Shown: positions 29,612 through 38,385 of the stretch, in pieces
Layout: each line of letters starts with the position of its first letter
Numbering within the stretch: the first letter of the stretch is position 1
Origin: Petrimonas sp.
GTDB taxonomy: Bacteria; Bacteroidota; Bacteroidia; Bacteroidales; Dysgonomonadaceae
Assembly: GCA_012839475.1 (NCBI GenBank)
Contig: DUNG01000005.1
Span: 186,001-250,000 of the forward strand
Direction: 5' to 3'
DNA length: 64,000 nt
Notes under the pieces: generated by a model
Told to the model about the DNA's origin: nothing
The model's input: the letters and a program-made list of their open reading frames with translations, nothing else
Databases searched by the model: none
Program-made: the position numbers and the translations under genes

Positions 29612-30292
29612 ATGAAGCAATTTTCTAAAGTGTTGGCCATCGCCCTGTTGAGTGTCGCGATGGTGTTATCTAGTTGTGGTACCAGTAGAACGGTACAAGG
29701 TGGCGCCATTGGTGCCGGTAGTGGTGCCGCGGTGGGTGCCGGCGTGGGTGCCATCGCCGGTGGGGGTCGCGGAGCGGTTATCGGTGCAGCTATTGGGGCC
29801 GTTTTAGGGGGTAGCGCGGGTGCTATCATCGGGAACAAGATGGACAAGCAAGCTGCTGAGCTTGAGCAGATTGAAGGGGCTCAGGTAGAGAAGGTGAACG
29901 AGGGAGAGGCCATCAAGGTAACCTTTGAATCGGGTATTCTCTTCGCAACCAATTCAAGCACGCTTAACACGGCTTCGCGTGCATCCCTCGATAAGTTTGC
30001 CGCCTCGCTGTTGAATAACCCGGATACCGATGTGAAGGTGTACGGTCATACCGACAGCACCGGTAGTGACGCTATTAACAACCCGTTGTCGCAACGTCGC
30101 GCTGAGTCGGTTTACAACTACCTTGTTGACAGGGGGGTGTCTGGTTCACGTATGGAGTCGCAGGGTTTTGGTTCCACGCAGCCAGTTGCCGACAATAGCA
30201 CCGCTCAAGGCCGTGCCGAGAATCGACGTGTTGAGGTGTTTATCTTCCCCAACGCGAAGATGATTAAAGAAGCACAAGAGCAAGCCCAGTAA
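29612..30292 (+). CDS. OmpA family lipoprotein with glycine-zipper domain
   Basis: A 226-residue outer-membrane lipoprotein of the YiaD type. The lipobox is LSSC (Cys about 23). Residues 30-75 form a glycine zipper (GAIGAGSGAAVGAGVGAIAG), which inserts in or packs against membranes. The C-terminal OmpA domain (about 105-215) holds the peptidoglycan-binding motif KVYGHTDSTGSDAINNPLSQ, RRAESVYNYL and NRRVEV. It links outer membrane and cell wall. A rho-independent terminator follows. Confidence 0.94.
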   Translation: MKQFSKVLAIALLSVAMVLSSCGTSRTVQGGAIGAGSGAAVGAGVGAIAGGGRGAVIGAAIGAVLGGSAGAIIGNKMDKQAAELEQIEGAQVEKVNEGEAIKVTFESGILFATNSSTLNTASRASLDKFAASLLNNPDTDVKVYGHTDSTGSDAINNPLSQRRAESVYNYLVDRGVSGSRMESQGFGSTQPVADNSTAQGRAENRRVEVFIFPNAKMIKEAQEQAQ

Positions 30293-30317
30293 TTTTTATT
30301 AAATGGAATCATAACGT

Positions 30318-30355
30318 ATCGCGCGGCTTATCTAATGGGTTGCGCGATTCTTTTA
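30318..30355 (+). terminator. Rho-independent terminator after the OmpA gene
   Basis: ATCGCGC at 30318-30324 pairs with GCGCGAT at 30342-30348, with further G-T and C-G pairs inside, followed by TCTTTTATT. It is 26 bases after the OmpA stop. Confidence 0.7.
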
Positions 30356-30444
30356 TTACCTATTACCGCGCGGGTTTTATCATTTGTTTTTCAGGTGATT
30401 TATTCATAGCGCGGGTATACATGTAAACCACAATTGATGTGAGT

Positions 30445-30918
30445 ATGGCAGACGAACTACTAATTACGGGGAGCAACAAACGGGAACGGTACGAGTCGTT
30501 GTACCCCCAACTGCAGGCTTTGTTGTCGGGCGAAGATGACCTCATAGCCAACATGGCTAACGTGTCGGCAGCCTTAAAAGAGGGATTCGGTTTTTTTTGG
30601 GTCGGCTTTTACCGTGTATTGGGCGATCAACTGGTTTTAGGTCCGTTTCAAGGACCGGTGGCCTGCACCCGCATCGCCTATGGCAAAGGCGTGTGTGGAA
30701 CTGCCTGGAAGGAAGGGCAGGTGGTGGTAGTCCCCGATGTTGATAGGTTCCCGGGACATATCGCGTGTAGCTCACTTTCTCGTTCCGAGATCGTGGTGCC
30801 GGTTTGGAGCGATAATCGGCTCATAGCCGTGCTGGATATCGACAGCGATCAACTCGATACTTTCGATGAGATCGACGCGCACCACCTGGTGAAGATATGT
30901 GGTTTGTTGAACGGGTGA
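30445..30918 (+). CDS. msrC: Free methionine-(R)-sulfoxide reductase (GAF domain)
   Basis: A cytosolic GAF-domain enzyme of 157 residues that reduces free methionine-R-sulfoxide with thioredoxin. The three cysteines at 74 (VACTRI), 84 (GVCGTAW) and 108 (HIACSS) are spaced 10 and 24 residues apart, exactly the spacing of the E. coli fRMsr cysteines 84, 94 and 118. FFWVGFYRV, VVVPDVDRFPGHIACSS and VLDIDSD are further signs. The ATG at 30445 is preferred to a GTG two codons earlier. Confidence 0.93.
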   Translation: MADELLITGSNKRERYESLYPQLQALLSGEDDLIANMANVSAALKEGFGFFWVGFYRVLGDQLVLGPFQGPVACTRIAYGKGVCGTAWKEGQVVVVPDVDRFPGHIACSSLSRSEIVVPVWSDNRLIAVLDIDSDQLDTFDEIDAHHLVKICGLLNG

Positions 30919-30936
30919 TAAACCCTGCGAATGGGG

Positions 30937-31302
30937 CTACCCCTTAAAAATAAAATATACCGCCAATGCCAACAGCACGAACCCGACGATATGGTTGGGT
31001 TTTATTTGTGTGTGAAAAGCCACGTAAGAGAAGGCCATAAAAACTACGAGCGTGATGACCTCCTGCAACACTTTGAGCTGTACCAGTGAAAATGGTCCGC
31101 CGTTACTGATGAACCCTATCCGGTTTGCCGGAACCTGAAAGCAGTACTCAAAGAAAGCAACCCCCCAACTAAAAACAATGATTCCGAACAATGACAACTT
31201 GTTAAACCATGAATACTCAGTGAGCTTTAAGTGACCGTACCAAGCGAACGTCATGAAAATATTGGAGCAGATGAGCAGCCCGATAGTTAGTAATGCTTTC
31301 AT
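30937..31302 (-). CDS. DUF486 (DMT-type) small membrane protein
   Basis: A 121-residue integral membrane protein with four hydrophobic helices ([69 protein letters not shown]). [13 protein letters not shown] and [17 protein letters not shown] are typical of DUF486, a family placed in the drug/metabolite transporter clan with no proven substrate. An ATG six codons upstream is possible, but MKALLTIG is the usual start. It converges with msrC (18 bases apart) and diverges from rfbA. Confidence 0.88.
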   Translation of the reverse strand: MKALLTIGLLICSNIFMTFAWYGHLKLTEYSWFNKLSLFGIIVFSWGVAFFEYCFQVPANRIGFISNGGPFSLVQLKVLQEVITLVVFMAFSYVAFHTQIKPNHIVGFVLLALAVYFIFKG

Positions 31303-31465
31303 AAAAAAGATGTATTGCAAAAACAGGCGCGAAAGTAGTCAATTTAAAATCGAAAAACAACAGGCCAGAAAAAACGGTCAATCGTATGAAAATAGCGTTT
31401 TTTTATGTACTTTTACATTTACGGTAAATAAAGCGCATACTATCTATTTAACAGGTGCATTTACT

Positions 31466-32341
31466 ATGAAAGGAATTGTTTTAGCCGGGGGGTCCGGTAC
31501 CCGTTTGTATCCCATTACCAAGGGGGTAAGCAAGCAGCTGTTGCCCGTTTACGACAAGCCCATGGTCTATTACCCCATCTCGACGCTCATGTTGGCCGGG
31601 ATCCGCGAGATACTCATCATCACCACCCCTGAAGATCGTCATGCTTTCCAGCGGCTTTTGGGTGATGGCAGTGATTACGGCGTGTGTTTCGAGTACGCGG
31701 TGCAACCCAGTCCCGATGGATTAGCACAGGCCTTTATCATCGGCGAGGAGTTTATCGGGGAAGATACCGTCTGCCTGGTATTGGGTGACAACATATTCTA
31801 CGGACAAGGCTTCTCTACTATGCTAAAGCAGGCCGTGCAACAGGCCGAACAGCAAAATCAAGCCACCGTGTTCGGCTACTACGTGAACAACCCCCAGCGG
31901 TACGGCGTGGCCGAGTTTGACGATAAGGGGAACGTGCTGGGTATCGAGGAGAAGCCCAAGGAGCCGAAATCAAACTACGCCATAGTGGGTCTCTATTTTT
32001 ACCCGAATAGCGTGGTGGAGGTGGCCAAAGGGGTCAAACCCTCGGCCCGGGGCGAGCTGGAGATCACCACGGTAAACCAAACCTTTCTGAGTCGACGGCA
32101 ACTTAAGGTGAGCCTTCTGGGACGCGGTTTCGCCTGGCTCGACACCGGCACCCACGGTTCGCTGGCCGAGGCATCCACCTTCGTGGAGGTAATAGAGAAG
32201 CGGCAAGGGCTCAAGATCGCCTGTCTCGAGGAGATCGCATGGCACAATTGCTGGATCTCCAGCGACAAGCTGGCGGAGGTTGCGGAGCCGATGAAGAACA
32301 ACGACTACGGGCAGTACCTGTTGAAGTTAATTAACCTGTAA
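31466..32341 (+). CDS. rfbA: Glucose-1-phosphate thymidylyltransferase
   Basis: Joins glucose-1-phosphate and dTTP to dTDP-glucose, the first step towards dTDP-L-rhamnose and related sugars. The 291-residue protein begins [18 protein letters not shown] with the nucleotide-binding signature GGSGTRLx[25 protein letters not shown] and [16 protein letters not shown] are typical. The reading frame is open for 71 codons upstream, but the ATG at 31466 is the right start by comparison. rfbB follows after two bases. Confidence 0.97.
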   Translation: MKGIVLAGGSGTRLYPITKGVSKQLLPVYDKPMVYYPISTLMLAGIREILIITTPEDRHAFQRLLGDGSDYGVCFEYAVQPSPDGLAQAFIIGEEFIGEDTVCLVLGDNIFYGQGFSTMLKQAVQQAEQQNQATVFGYYVNNPQRYGVAEFDDKGNVLGIEEKPKEPKSNYAIVGLYFYPNSVVEVAKGVKPSARGELEITTVNQTFLSRRQLKVSLLGRGFAWLDTGTHGSLAEASTFVEVIEKRQGLKIACLEEIAWHNCWISSDKLAEVAEPMKNNDYGQYLLKLINL

Positions 32342-32343
32342 GT

Positions 32344-33432
32344 ATGACCCACCGGATGAAGAGAGAGACGTTTAAGCGAAATATAGTGATAACCGGAGGT
32401 GCCGGCTTTATCGGCTCGCACGTGGTGCGGCTGTTTGTCACCTCGTACCCCGAGTACCGGATCATCAACCTCGATAAGCTCACCTACGCGGGCAACCTGC
32501 AAAACCTGACCGATATAGAGAATCGCCCTAACTACACCTTCGTGAAGGGCGATGTGTGCGACGCGGAGCTGGTGACCAAGCTGTTTGAGAAGTACGACGT
32601 GGATGGCGTAATCCACCTGGCAGCCGAAAGCCACGTGGACCGGAGCATAAATGATCCCTTCACCTTCGCGGAAACCAACGTGATGGGTACCCTTGTCTTA
32701 CTGGAGATTGCCCGGCAGCGGTGGCTATCTGCCCCACGCAGGGAGGGGAGCCCTAAACCTCTCTTTTACCACGTCTCGACAGATGAGGTGTATGGCTCGC
32801 TGGGGTTTGATGATACCCTCTTCACCGAAGAGACGCGGTACGACCCTCATAGCCCCTATTCCGCCTCCAAGGCGGCGGCTGACCATTTCGTGCGGGCTTA
32901 TCACGACACGTACCGACTGCCCGTGGTCATTTCGAACTGCTCTAATAATTACGGCCCTTACCAGTTCCCGGAGAAGCTGATCCCGCTCTTTATCCATAAC
33001 ATCCGGCAACGGAAACCCCTGCCGGTGTACGGCAAGGGTGAAAACGTGCGTGACTGGCTCTACGTGGAGGACCACGCCCGGGCCATCGACCTGGTCTTTC
33101 ACCGGGGAAAAATTGGTGAAACCTACAATATCGGTGGGTTCAACGAGTGGAAGAACATCGACCTGATCAAAACGATGATCAAGGTGGCCGATAGGATGTT
33201 GTGCAACCCCGAAGGTACATCCTTGGAACTTATCACCTACGTGACCGACCGTCCGGGGCATGACTTGCGTTACGCCATCGACGCGACGAAGATCCAGCGC
33301 GAACTGGGATGGGAACCCTCGTTGCAGTTTGAAGAGGGCATCGAGAAGACCATCCGGTGGTACCTGGATAACACCGAATGGTTGGAGAACGTCACGAGCG
33401 GCGATTACCTGGTAAGCAACCGTTTAGCGTAA
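32344..33432 (+). CDS. rfbB: dTDP-glucose 4,6-dehydratase
   Basis: An NAD+-dependent short-chain (extended) dehydrogenase that turns dTDP-glucose into dTDP-4-keto-6-deoxyglucose. Of its 362 residues, NIVITGGAGFIGSHVVRLF is the Rossmann motif, HLAAESHVDRSI and VSTDEVYGSLG belong to the active site and YSASKAAADHFVRAYHDTY (quoted short) carries the catalytic YxxxK. The ending WYLDNTEWLENVTSGDY is normal. It is 2 bases after rfbA and surely co-transcribed. rfbC and rfbD, needed for rhamnose, are not in the window. Confidence 0.97.
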   Translation: MTHRMKRETFKRNIVITGGAGFIGSHVVRLFVTSYPEYRIINLDKLTYAGNLQNLTDIENRPNYTFVKGDVCDAELVTKLFEKYDVDGVIHLAAESHVDRSINDPFTFAETNVMGTLVLLEIARQRWLSAPRREGSPKPLFYHVSTDEVYGSLGFDDTLFTEETRYDPHSPYSASKAAADHFVRAYHDTYRLPVVISNCSNNYGPYQFPEKLIPLFIHNIRQRKPLPVYGKGENVRDWLYVEDHARAIDLVFHRGKIGETYNIGGFNEWKNIDLIKTMIKVADRMLCNPEGTSLELITYVTDRPGHDLRYAIDATKIQRELGWEPSLQFEEGIEKTIRWYLDNTEWLENVTSGDYLVSNRLA

Positions 33433-33524
33433 CCATAAAAGGTGAAAACCCTGTACCTGCCTGCGAAAAGCCTTTTGAACAACCATTTGGAATTACATCA
33501 CGATAAAGATTAAGATATAAGAAC

Positions 33525-34325
33525 ATGAACTACTTGACTCCGGCTGAGGCTACCAAAGCGTTTAGCGCCTCGGCGATTAGCAAATCGAAACGAACACTTC
33601 CGGAATTCGCGTTGATAGCCATATTGGGGGGCGCCTTCATCGCCATGGGGGGATTGTTGACGGTGGTGGTGGCCGGGGGGATGCCACAAACGGCGGCAAC
33701 GAACCCCGGGATCGTGAAGTTCGTGGCGGGGGCCCTTTTCCCGGTCGGCCTCATCATGGTGGTGGTCACGGGAGCCGACCTCTTCACGAGCAACTGCGCG
33801 GGCTACACGTTTCCCCTACTGACAAAGGAACTGCCCGTTATCATCATCCTCAAAGTGTTGCTCTTCTCCTACCTGTTCAATTTCGTGGGCACGCAATTTG
33901 TCGCGTACCTCCTCTCGGCTAACGTGGGCCTTTTTGATACCGACCCGTGGCGCGTGTACCTGCATGGGCTGGCCGAGGCGAAGCTGGATCAGGACTTCTG
34001 GACCATTTTCGTGAAAGGGATTGGGGCGAACTGGCTGGTCTGCCTCGGCGTGTTCATGGGTCTAACGGCCAAGGATACGATTGGTAGATGTATCGGGATA
34101 TGGATACCGGTGATGATTTTCGTGACGATGGGATACGAGCACTCCATTGCAAATATGTTCTTTATCCCCGCGGCCATCTACTCGGGTGCTGCCATTGGAT
34201 GGGGTGATTTTGTGGTGATTAACCTCATCCCTGCTACTTTGGGTAATATCGTGGGTGGGATGCTACTTGTCGGCTGCATCTACTACTATCTTTTCTTAAG
34301 GGAACGGGGAACGGGTAAAAGGTAA
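33525..34325 (+). CDS. Formate/nitrite transporter family channel
   Basis: A 266-residue inner-membrane protein of the FNT family, which forms pentameric channels for small monovalent anions such as formate, nitrite or hydrosulfide. Six helices are visible, for example FALIAILGGAFIAMGGLLTV, AGALFPVGLIMVVVTGADLF, GIGANWLVCLGVFMGL and NLIPATLGNIVGGMLLVGCI. The hallmarks GADLFTSNC, GIGANWLVCLGV and EHSIANMFFIPAAI include the pore Lys-less omega loop and the conserved His (MGYEHSIANM). The substrate cannot be told from the sequence. It has its own spacing of 92 bases from rfbB. Confidence 0.93.
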   Translation: MNYLTPAEATKAFSASAISKSKRTLPEFALIAILGGAFIAMGGLLTVVVAGGMPQTAATNPGIVKFVAGALFPVGLIMVVVTGADLFTSNCAGYTFPLLTKELPVIIILKVLLFSYLFNFVGTQFVAYLLSANVGLFDTDPWRVYLHGLAEAKLDQDFWTIFVKGIGANWLVCLGVFMGLTAKDTIGRCIGIWIPVMIFVTMGYEHSIANMFFIPAAIYSGAAIGWGDFVVINLIPATLGNIVGGMLLVGCIYYYLFLRERGTGKR

Positions 34326-34335
34326 AGGTAAACGA

Positions 34336-34350
34336 AAGGGTAGTACCCTT
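34336..34350 (-). terminator. Hairpin after tRNA-Gly
   Basis: AAGGGTA and TACCCTT form a seven-base perfect inverted repeat around one G. On the minus strand it comes 3 bases after the tRNA and is followed by TTCGTTTACC, so it can end the tRNA transcript. It may also serve the FNT gene from the other side. Confidence 0.5.
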
Positions 34351-34352
34351 AG

Positions 34353-34425
<73 letters not shown>

Positions 34426-34474
34426 GATTATTTAAAAGAACACCTTGCCAAGGTCACTTTCATTTCCTTTTTGG

Positions 34475-34510
34475 GGCAAGGTCGTGCTCTACCAACTGAG
34501 CTACTTCCGC
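34475..34510 (-). pseudogene. Duplicated 5' half of tRNA-Gly
   Basis: On the minus strand the first 36 bases of tRNA-Gly, from the acceptor strand to the anticodon loop (GCGGAAGTAGCTCAGTTGGT, then on to ACCTTGCC), are repeated without mismatch 49 bases upstream of the real gene and in the same direction. The copy stops in the anticodon loop. It lies in the leader predicted from the promoter at 34542-34572, so it would be transcribed. It may be the remains of a tandem duplication or of an integration event in the anticodon loop. Confidence 0.85.
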
Positions 34511-34516
34511 AACGAA

Positions 34517-34534
34517 ACGTTACTTTTGTAACGT
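34517..34534 (-). other. Hairpin at the start of the tRNA-Gly leader
   Basis: ACGTTAC and GTAACGT form a perfect seven-base stem with a four-base T loop (A loop on the minus strand), directly at the predicted start of the tRNA transcript. Role unknown; it could protect the 5' end. Confidence 0.5.
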
Positions 34535-34541
34535 GCGACTG

Positions 34542-34572
34542 CAAAGATACCTTTTTGTTTCGTGATGACAAA
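34542..34572 (-). promoter_or_regulatory. Bacteroidetes-type promoter for tRNA-Gly
   Basis: On the minus strand TTTG (34572-34569), a 19-base gap and TATCTTTG (34549-34542) match the -33/-7 consensus fully. Transcription should start near 34535 and pass through the half tRNA copy before the real tRNA. Confidence 0.8.
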
Positions 34573-34689
34573 ATTTTAAACGGAAAAATCATAGAATAAT
34601 GCCATTCTTCACGATGTGGTGCTCCTGTCCATAAGCGGTCGGGAAATGTTAATTATGCAAAAATGGATCAAGTGGCGCAGTAATTATTC

Positions 34690-34697
34690 TATTTTTG
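34690..34697 (+). promoter_or_regulatory. -7 element before the GH10-like gene
   Basis: TATTTTTG matches TAnnTTTG, 26 bases before the ATG at 34724. No clear -33 TTTG is present. Confidence 0.45.
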
Positions 34698-34723
34698 CAT
34701 GCTATTTAATGTGATCGATCTGC

Positions 34724-36322
34724 ATGCACTTTATTTCTCAACTTTGGTATGTTTTCTTGTTGCCGTTTGCTTTCAAAGCAAGGACTTTCGTTCGTGTTGA
34801 TGGGTCACAAAACGAGCGTCAGTCAAGCTTGAAAGCAAGAATAAGCGCAAATGCGAAAGTTGACTATATTTTTTTCATTATTTTCTTTTTTTCCTGCACG
34901 ATAAACCTTCACGCTACGGAGTTCCTTATCACACCCCCTCCCGCTACAGAGGTGAGGGCGGTTTGGCTGACCACGAACTACGGGCTGGATTGGCCACGGA
35001 ATAGGACGAGCGTAGAGGTTCAAAAACGCGAGCTAAGGGAGATTCTGGACGGGTTGCAAGAACTCCGGTTTAACACGGTCTTTTTTCAGGTTCGTGCCAG
35101 GGGAGAGGTATTCTACCTATCCCGTTTAGAGCCTATGTCGGGTTTAATCGCAACAGCCGGGAAGGGTGAGCCTCCTTTCGACCCGTTGCGGTTCGCCGTG
35201 GAGGAGTGTCACAAGCGGGGGATGGAGTTGCACGCGTGGATCGTAACCTACCCGCTGGGGAACGAGGAGCACGTGAAGAGTTTGGGAGAGCGGTCGATCA
35301 CCCGGAAGGATCCCTCCCTCGTTAAGCGCTTTAATAGGGAGTGGTTTCTTGATCCGGGGAACCCCCGTACCGATGACTACCTGCTTGCCTTGATCCTGGA
35401 AGTGGTGGAGAACTACGACGTGGATGGCATTCATTTCGATTACATTCGATACCCGGATAACCGGGGACGTTTCCCGGACGATGGTATGTATCGCCTGTAT
35501 GGGAAAGGAAAATCGAGGGAGGATTGGAGGCGGGATAATATCACCCGATTCGTGACCAAAGCCTATGATGAGGTGAAGAAGAGGAAGCAATGGGTGCAGG
35601 TAAGCAGCGCCCTGTTGGGACGGTATAGGGTACTGGAAGGTGTTGGGCATGGGTGGACGGCGTACGAGACGGTCTACCAGGACGTGGCCCGATGGATGAG
35701 TGAAGGCAAGCATGATGCGATCTACCCGATGATGTATTATAAGGATCAGCACTTCTACCCCTTCGTGGACGATTGGGTGCATCAAGCGAACCGGCGCATT
35801 GTGGTGCCGGGATTGGGTGCCTACCAGATGATCGAGTTGGAATGGTCGCTTAAAGATATCCTTGATCAGGTGGAGCATACCCGTGAACAGGAGGTACAGG
35901 GACAGGCTTACTTCCGAACCGAGCACGTGCTTTCTAACACGAAAGGGTTAATGACGGCATTGCAATGGTACTACCGTTACCCTGCCAAGCTGCCGCCGAT
36001 GGAGTGGTTGAGCGATACCGTGCCGGGTGCTCCAAGGGACCTGAGGGCGGAACGCACCTCTGATGGGGAGTTCGAGCTGGCATGGGAAGAGGGTGAGGGA
36101 GAAAGGATTACCTACAACGTGTACAGGTGTGAAATGGATAGCTTTGACAGGAACGATGGTTCCAAGCTATTGGCTACCGGGGTGCGTGAGAGTAATATCA
36201 GGTTATTGGTACCGAACGATGACCGTGCGTTTTATTACTATGTTACTGCTTCCAACGCGTATCACAACGAAAGCGAGCCCTGCATACCGGCCTTCTTCTA
36301 CCATTCAGATACGGTGAAATAG
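34724..36322 (+). CDS. Family 10-like glycoside hydrolase (GHL10, PF02638/DUF187)
   Basis: A 532-residue exported protein. The catalytic part (about residues 72-400) is a TIM barrel of the GHL10 group: EVRAVWLTTNYGLDWPRN, FNTVFFQVRARGEVFYLS, AVEECHKRGMELHAWIV, DGIHFDYIRYP with the likely active-site Asp, and YDEVKKRKQWVQVSSAL. A fibronectin-type-III-like domain follows (about 430-530; PGAPRDLRAERTSDGEFELA). Members are thought to act on peptidoglycan-related or other polysaccharides; the substrate is not known. The N-terminus is odd: a first hydrophobic stretch at residues 3-18 and a second at about 48-64 (YIFFIIFFFSCTINLHA), which looks like the true signal. No other in-frame ATG lies between them. 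Confidence 0.85.
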   Translation: MHFISQLWYVFLLPFAFKARTFVRVDGSQNERQSSLKARISANAKVDYIFFIIFFFSCTINLHATEFLITPPPATEVRAVWLTTNYGLDWPRNRTSVEVQKRELREILDGLQELRFNTVFFQVRARGEVFYLSRLEPMSGLIATAGKGEPPFDPLRFAVEECHKRGMELHAWIVTYPLGNEEHVKSLGERSITRKDPSLVKRFNREWFLDPGNPRTDDYLLALILEVVENYDVDGIHFDYIRYPDNRGRFPDDGMYRLYGKGKSREDWRRDNITRFVTKAYDEVKKRKQWVQVSSALLGRYRVLEGVGHGWTAYETVYQDVARWMSEGKHDAIYPMMYYKDQHFYPFVDDWVHQANRRIVVPGLGAYQMIELEWSLKDILDQVEHTREQEVQGQAYFRTEHVLSNTKGLMTALQWYYRYPAKLPPMEWLSDTVPGAPRDLRAERTSDGEFELAWEEGEGERITYNVYRCEMDSFDRNDGSKLLATGVRESNIRLLVPNDDRAFYYYVTASNAYHNESEPCIPAFFYHSDTVK

Positions 36323-36397
36323 TTCCCCCTCCCGTTTGTTTTTTTATGATAGGGCAGGTTTGAACCTCAAAATCACGGGGAAGTCGAAAAAAAAGCA

Positions 36398-36405
36398 TAT
36401 TTTTG
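36398..36405 (+). promoter_or_regulatory. Possible -7 element directly before the Fur-family gene
   Basis: TATTTTTG fits the consensus but ends only five bases before the ATG at 36411, which would make the mRNA leaderless or nearly so. No -33 box at the right distance, so it may be chance. Confidence 0.3.
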
Positions 36406-36410
36406 TAATC

Positions 36411-36935
36411 ATGGATGCCAATCTGAAGCTAAAAAATCGGGTAAATGAGGAGTTCACTGAGTACCTCACGCTGCATAAGCATCGGAAAACACCCGAACGA
36501 TTCGCAATACTAGACTACATATACTCCACGAAAGGACATTTTGACATCGACTCGCTCTACAAGTCAATGGTGGAGATGAACTTTAGGGTGAGTCGGGCTA
36601 CCTTGTACAACACCATCGACCTGTTGCTTGATTGCGGCTTGGTGATAAAGCACCAGTTTGGAGGCAACGTGTCGACGTACGAGCGCTCCTACGGGAACGA
36701 GAACCACAGCCATTTAATATGTACCACCTGCGGGGAGGTGTGGGAGATAAAGAACGATGATTTGTTAACTCCCGCACGATTGAAGAAGATACGGCGCTTC
36801 ACGGTGAACTACTATAGCATGTACATTTACGGGATATGTAGCAAGTGCGCTCATGCTAAGAGAATGGAGTTGAGAAGGTTGGAACGAGAAAGTCGTGTGG
36901 AAAAAGTTGCCGCTGAACCTAAAAAAAGGCGGTAA
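36411..36935 (+). CDS. Fur family transcriptional regulator
   Basis: A 174-residue metal- or peroxide-sensing repressor. The N-terminal winged helix (residues 15-85) has HRKTPERFAILDYIYSTKGH and VSRATLYNTIDLLLDCGLV. The C-terminal dimerisation part has ENHSHLICTTCGEVWEI and GICSKCAHAKR; the two CxxC pairs make a structural zinc site. Whether it is Fur, PerR or Zur cannot be said, since the regulatory metal ligands are not distinctive; the tail is basic (EPKKRR). The frame is open 25 codons further upstream, but those residues are not Fur-like. It lies 49 bases before purA. Confidence 0.92.
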   Translation: MDANLKLKNRVNEEFTEYLTLHKHRKTPERFAILDYIYSTKGHFDIDSLYKSMVEMNFRVSRATLYNTIDLLLDCGLVIKHQFGGNVSTYERSYGNENHSHLICTTCGEVWEIKNDDLLTPARLKKIRRFTVNYYSMYIYGICSKCAHAKRMELRRLERESRVEKVAAEPKKRR

Positions 36936-36984
36936 ACCAATTAAATAGAACTACATTTAGGAAACAAAAAACGAACAAGAGAAT

Positions 36985-38247
36985 ATGAATGTGGATGTGA
37001 TTTTAGGGCTCCAATGGGGCGATGAAGGAAAAGGGAAGGTGGTAGACGTGCTAACACCGGGCTACGAGATGGTGGCACGCTTTCAAGGAGGACCCAATGC
37101 GGGACATACGCTTGAATTCGAGGGGAAAAAGTTCGTGCTGAGATCGATCCCCTCAGGCATTTTTCAAGAGGACAAGCTGAATCTCATCGGCAATGGCGTG
37201 GTTATTGATCCCGCGCTCTTTAAGGAGGAGGTGGAGGGGCTTGAAGGGGCTGGCCACCCGCTTCAGGAGAGACTCTACATATCTAAGAAAGCACACTTGA
37301 TCTTGCCAACCCACCGGCTGTTGGATGCCGCTTCAGAAAAATCGAAGGGCAATGCCAAGATCGGTACCACGGGACGGGGAATTGGACCGACCTACACCGA
37401 TAAGATTAGCCGCCTTGGTTTGAGGGTGGGGGATCTCTTTCACGACTTTGAAGCGAAGTACCGGAATGCGGTACTAAGGCATACAGAGGTACTGGACCGG
37501 AGTGACCTGGAGTACGATCTCGCTGCACTCGAAAAGCAGTGGTTTAAAGGAATAGAGAAATTGACGGAGTTTCGGATCGTGGATAGCGAGCACCTGGTGC
37601 AGCGCTACCTGCGCGAGGAGAGAAAGGTGCTGGCGGAAGGGGCCCAGGGCACCATGCTGGATGTTGACTTCGGTTCGTATCCCTTCGTGACCTCTTCAAC
37701 GACCACCTGCGCGGGGGCATGCACCGGGATGGGTGTAGCACCCAATCAGATCGGGGAGGTGTTTGGTATTTTCAAAGCGTATTGCACACGGGTGGGGAGT
37801 GGCCCTTTCCCGACGGAGTTGCTAGATGAAGATGGGCAGAGGATGAGGGATCAGGGGAACGAGTACGGCTCAGTGACGGGACGCCCGCGCCGCTGCGGCT
37901 GGATCGATCTGGTGGCATTGCGCTACGCCATCCGGCTGAACGGGGTGACCAAGCTGGTGATGATGAAGAGCGACGTGCTCGATACCTTCGAACGGGTAAA
38001 GGCGTGCGTTTCCTACCGGGTGGACGGAAAAGTGACCAATGAGTTGCCTTTCGACCTTGAAACGAACCTCGAACCGGTCTACGTGGAGTTACCTGGTTGG
38101 AAAACGGACCTGACAACGATGCGCTCGGTGGATGAGTTCCCCGATCAGTTTAACCATTTCTTGCTCTTCTTGGAGAAGGAGCTGGGCGTTCCCATCGCTA
38201 TCGTTTCGGTAGGCCCGGACCGATCGCAGACGATCGTCCGCTCGTAG
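36985..38247 (+). CDS. purA: Adenylosuccinate synthetase
   Basis: Couples IMP and aspartate with GTP to adenylosuccinate, the first step from IMP to AMP. The 420-residue protein has the P-loop-like GLQWGDEGKGKVVD at the N-terminus, FQGGPNAGHTLEF, IGTTGRGIGPTYTDKISRLG (quoted to 20) and the GTP-binding VTGRPRRCGWIDL. The C-terminus AIVSVGPDRSQTIVR is normal. Nothing unusual was seen apart from the close position behind the Fur-family gene. Confidence 0.98.
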   Translation: MNVDVILGLQWGDEGKGKVVDVLTPGYEMVARFQGGPNAGHTLEFEGKKFVLRSIPSGIFQEDKLNLIGNGVVIDPALFKEEVEGLEGAGHPLQERLYISKKAHLILPTHRLLDAASEKSKGNAKIGTTGRGIGPTYTDKISRLGLRVGDLFHDFEAKYRNAVLRHTEVLDRSDLEYDLAALEKQWFKGIEKLTEFRIVDSEHLVQRYLREERKVLAEGAQGTMLDVDFGSYPFVTSSTTTCAGACTGMGVAPNQIGEVFGIFKAYCTRVGSGPFPTELLDEDGQRMRDQGNEYGSVTGRPRRCGWIDLVALRYAIRLNGVTKLVMMKSDVLDTFERVKACVSYRVDGKVTNELPFDLETNLEPVYVELPGWKTDLTTMRSVDEFPDQFNHFLLFLEKELGVPIAIVSVGPDRSQTIVRS

Positions 38248-38312
38248 TCGGGATGTAGGGTAAAGCGTAGGTTTCAATTTAGCGGTTGGTACCGATAGCG
38301 ATTTTTCTGATG

Positions 38313-38320
38313 TACATTTG
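38313..38320 (+). promoter_or_regulatory. -7 element before the zinc peptidase gene
   Basis: TACATTTG matches TAnnTTTG and lies 65 bases before the ATG at 38386. The -33 position has only TTGG at a poor distance. Confidence 0.45.
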
Positions 38321-38385
38321 CTCATAATCGGCACAGTTTTTGTTAATATATGCTGGTTAAACAGGTGACAAATAGATAATGCAAT

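Larger units (their letters stand above)
34426..34723. other. Non-coding region between tRNA-Gly and the GH10-like gene
   Basis: Almost 300 bases without a gene. Moving rightward it holds an inverted copy of the tRNA anticodon arm (ACCTTGCCAAGGTC, 34442-34455), a copy of the 5' half of the tRNA (34475-34510), a hairpin (34517-34534), the minus-strand tRNA promoter (34542-34572) and a plus-strand -7 element (34690-34697). Confidence 0.8.

Noticed and set aside
31418-31440. TACTTTTA / TACATTTA before rfbA as -7 elements
   Set aside because: Both lack the final G of the consensus and no spaced TTTG is present; the true promoter cannot be fixed.
31253-31465. Extended N-terminus of rfbA in the same open frame
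   Set aside because: The extra 71 codons overlap the start of the divergent DUF486 gene and are unlike any nucleotidyltransferase; the standard MKGIVLAGG start lies at 31466.
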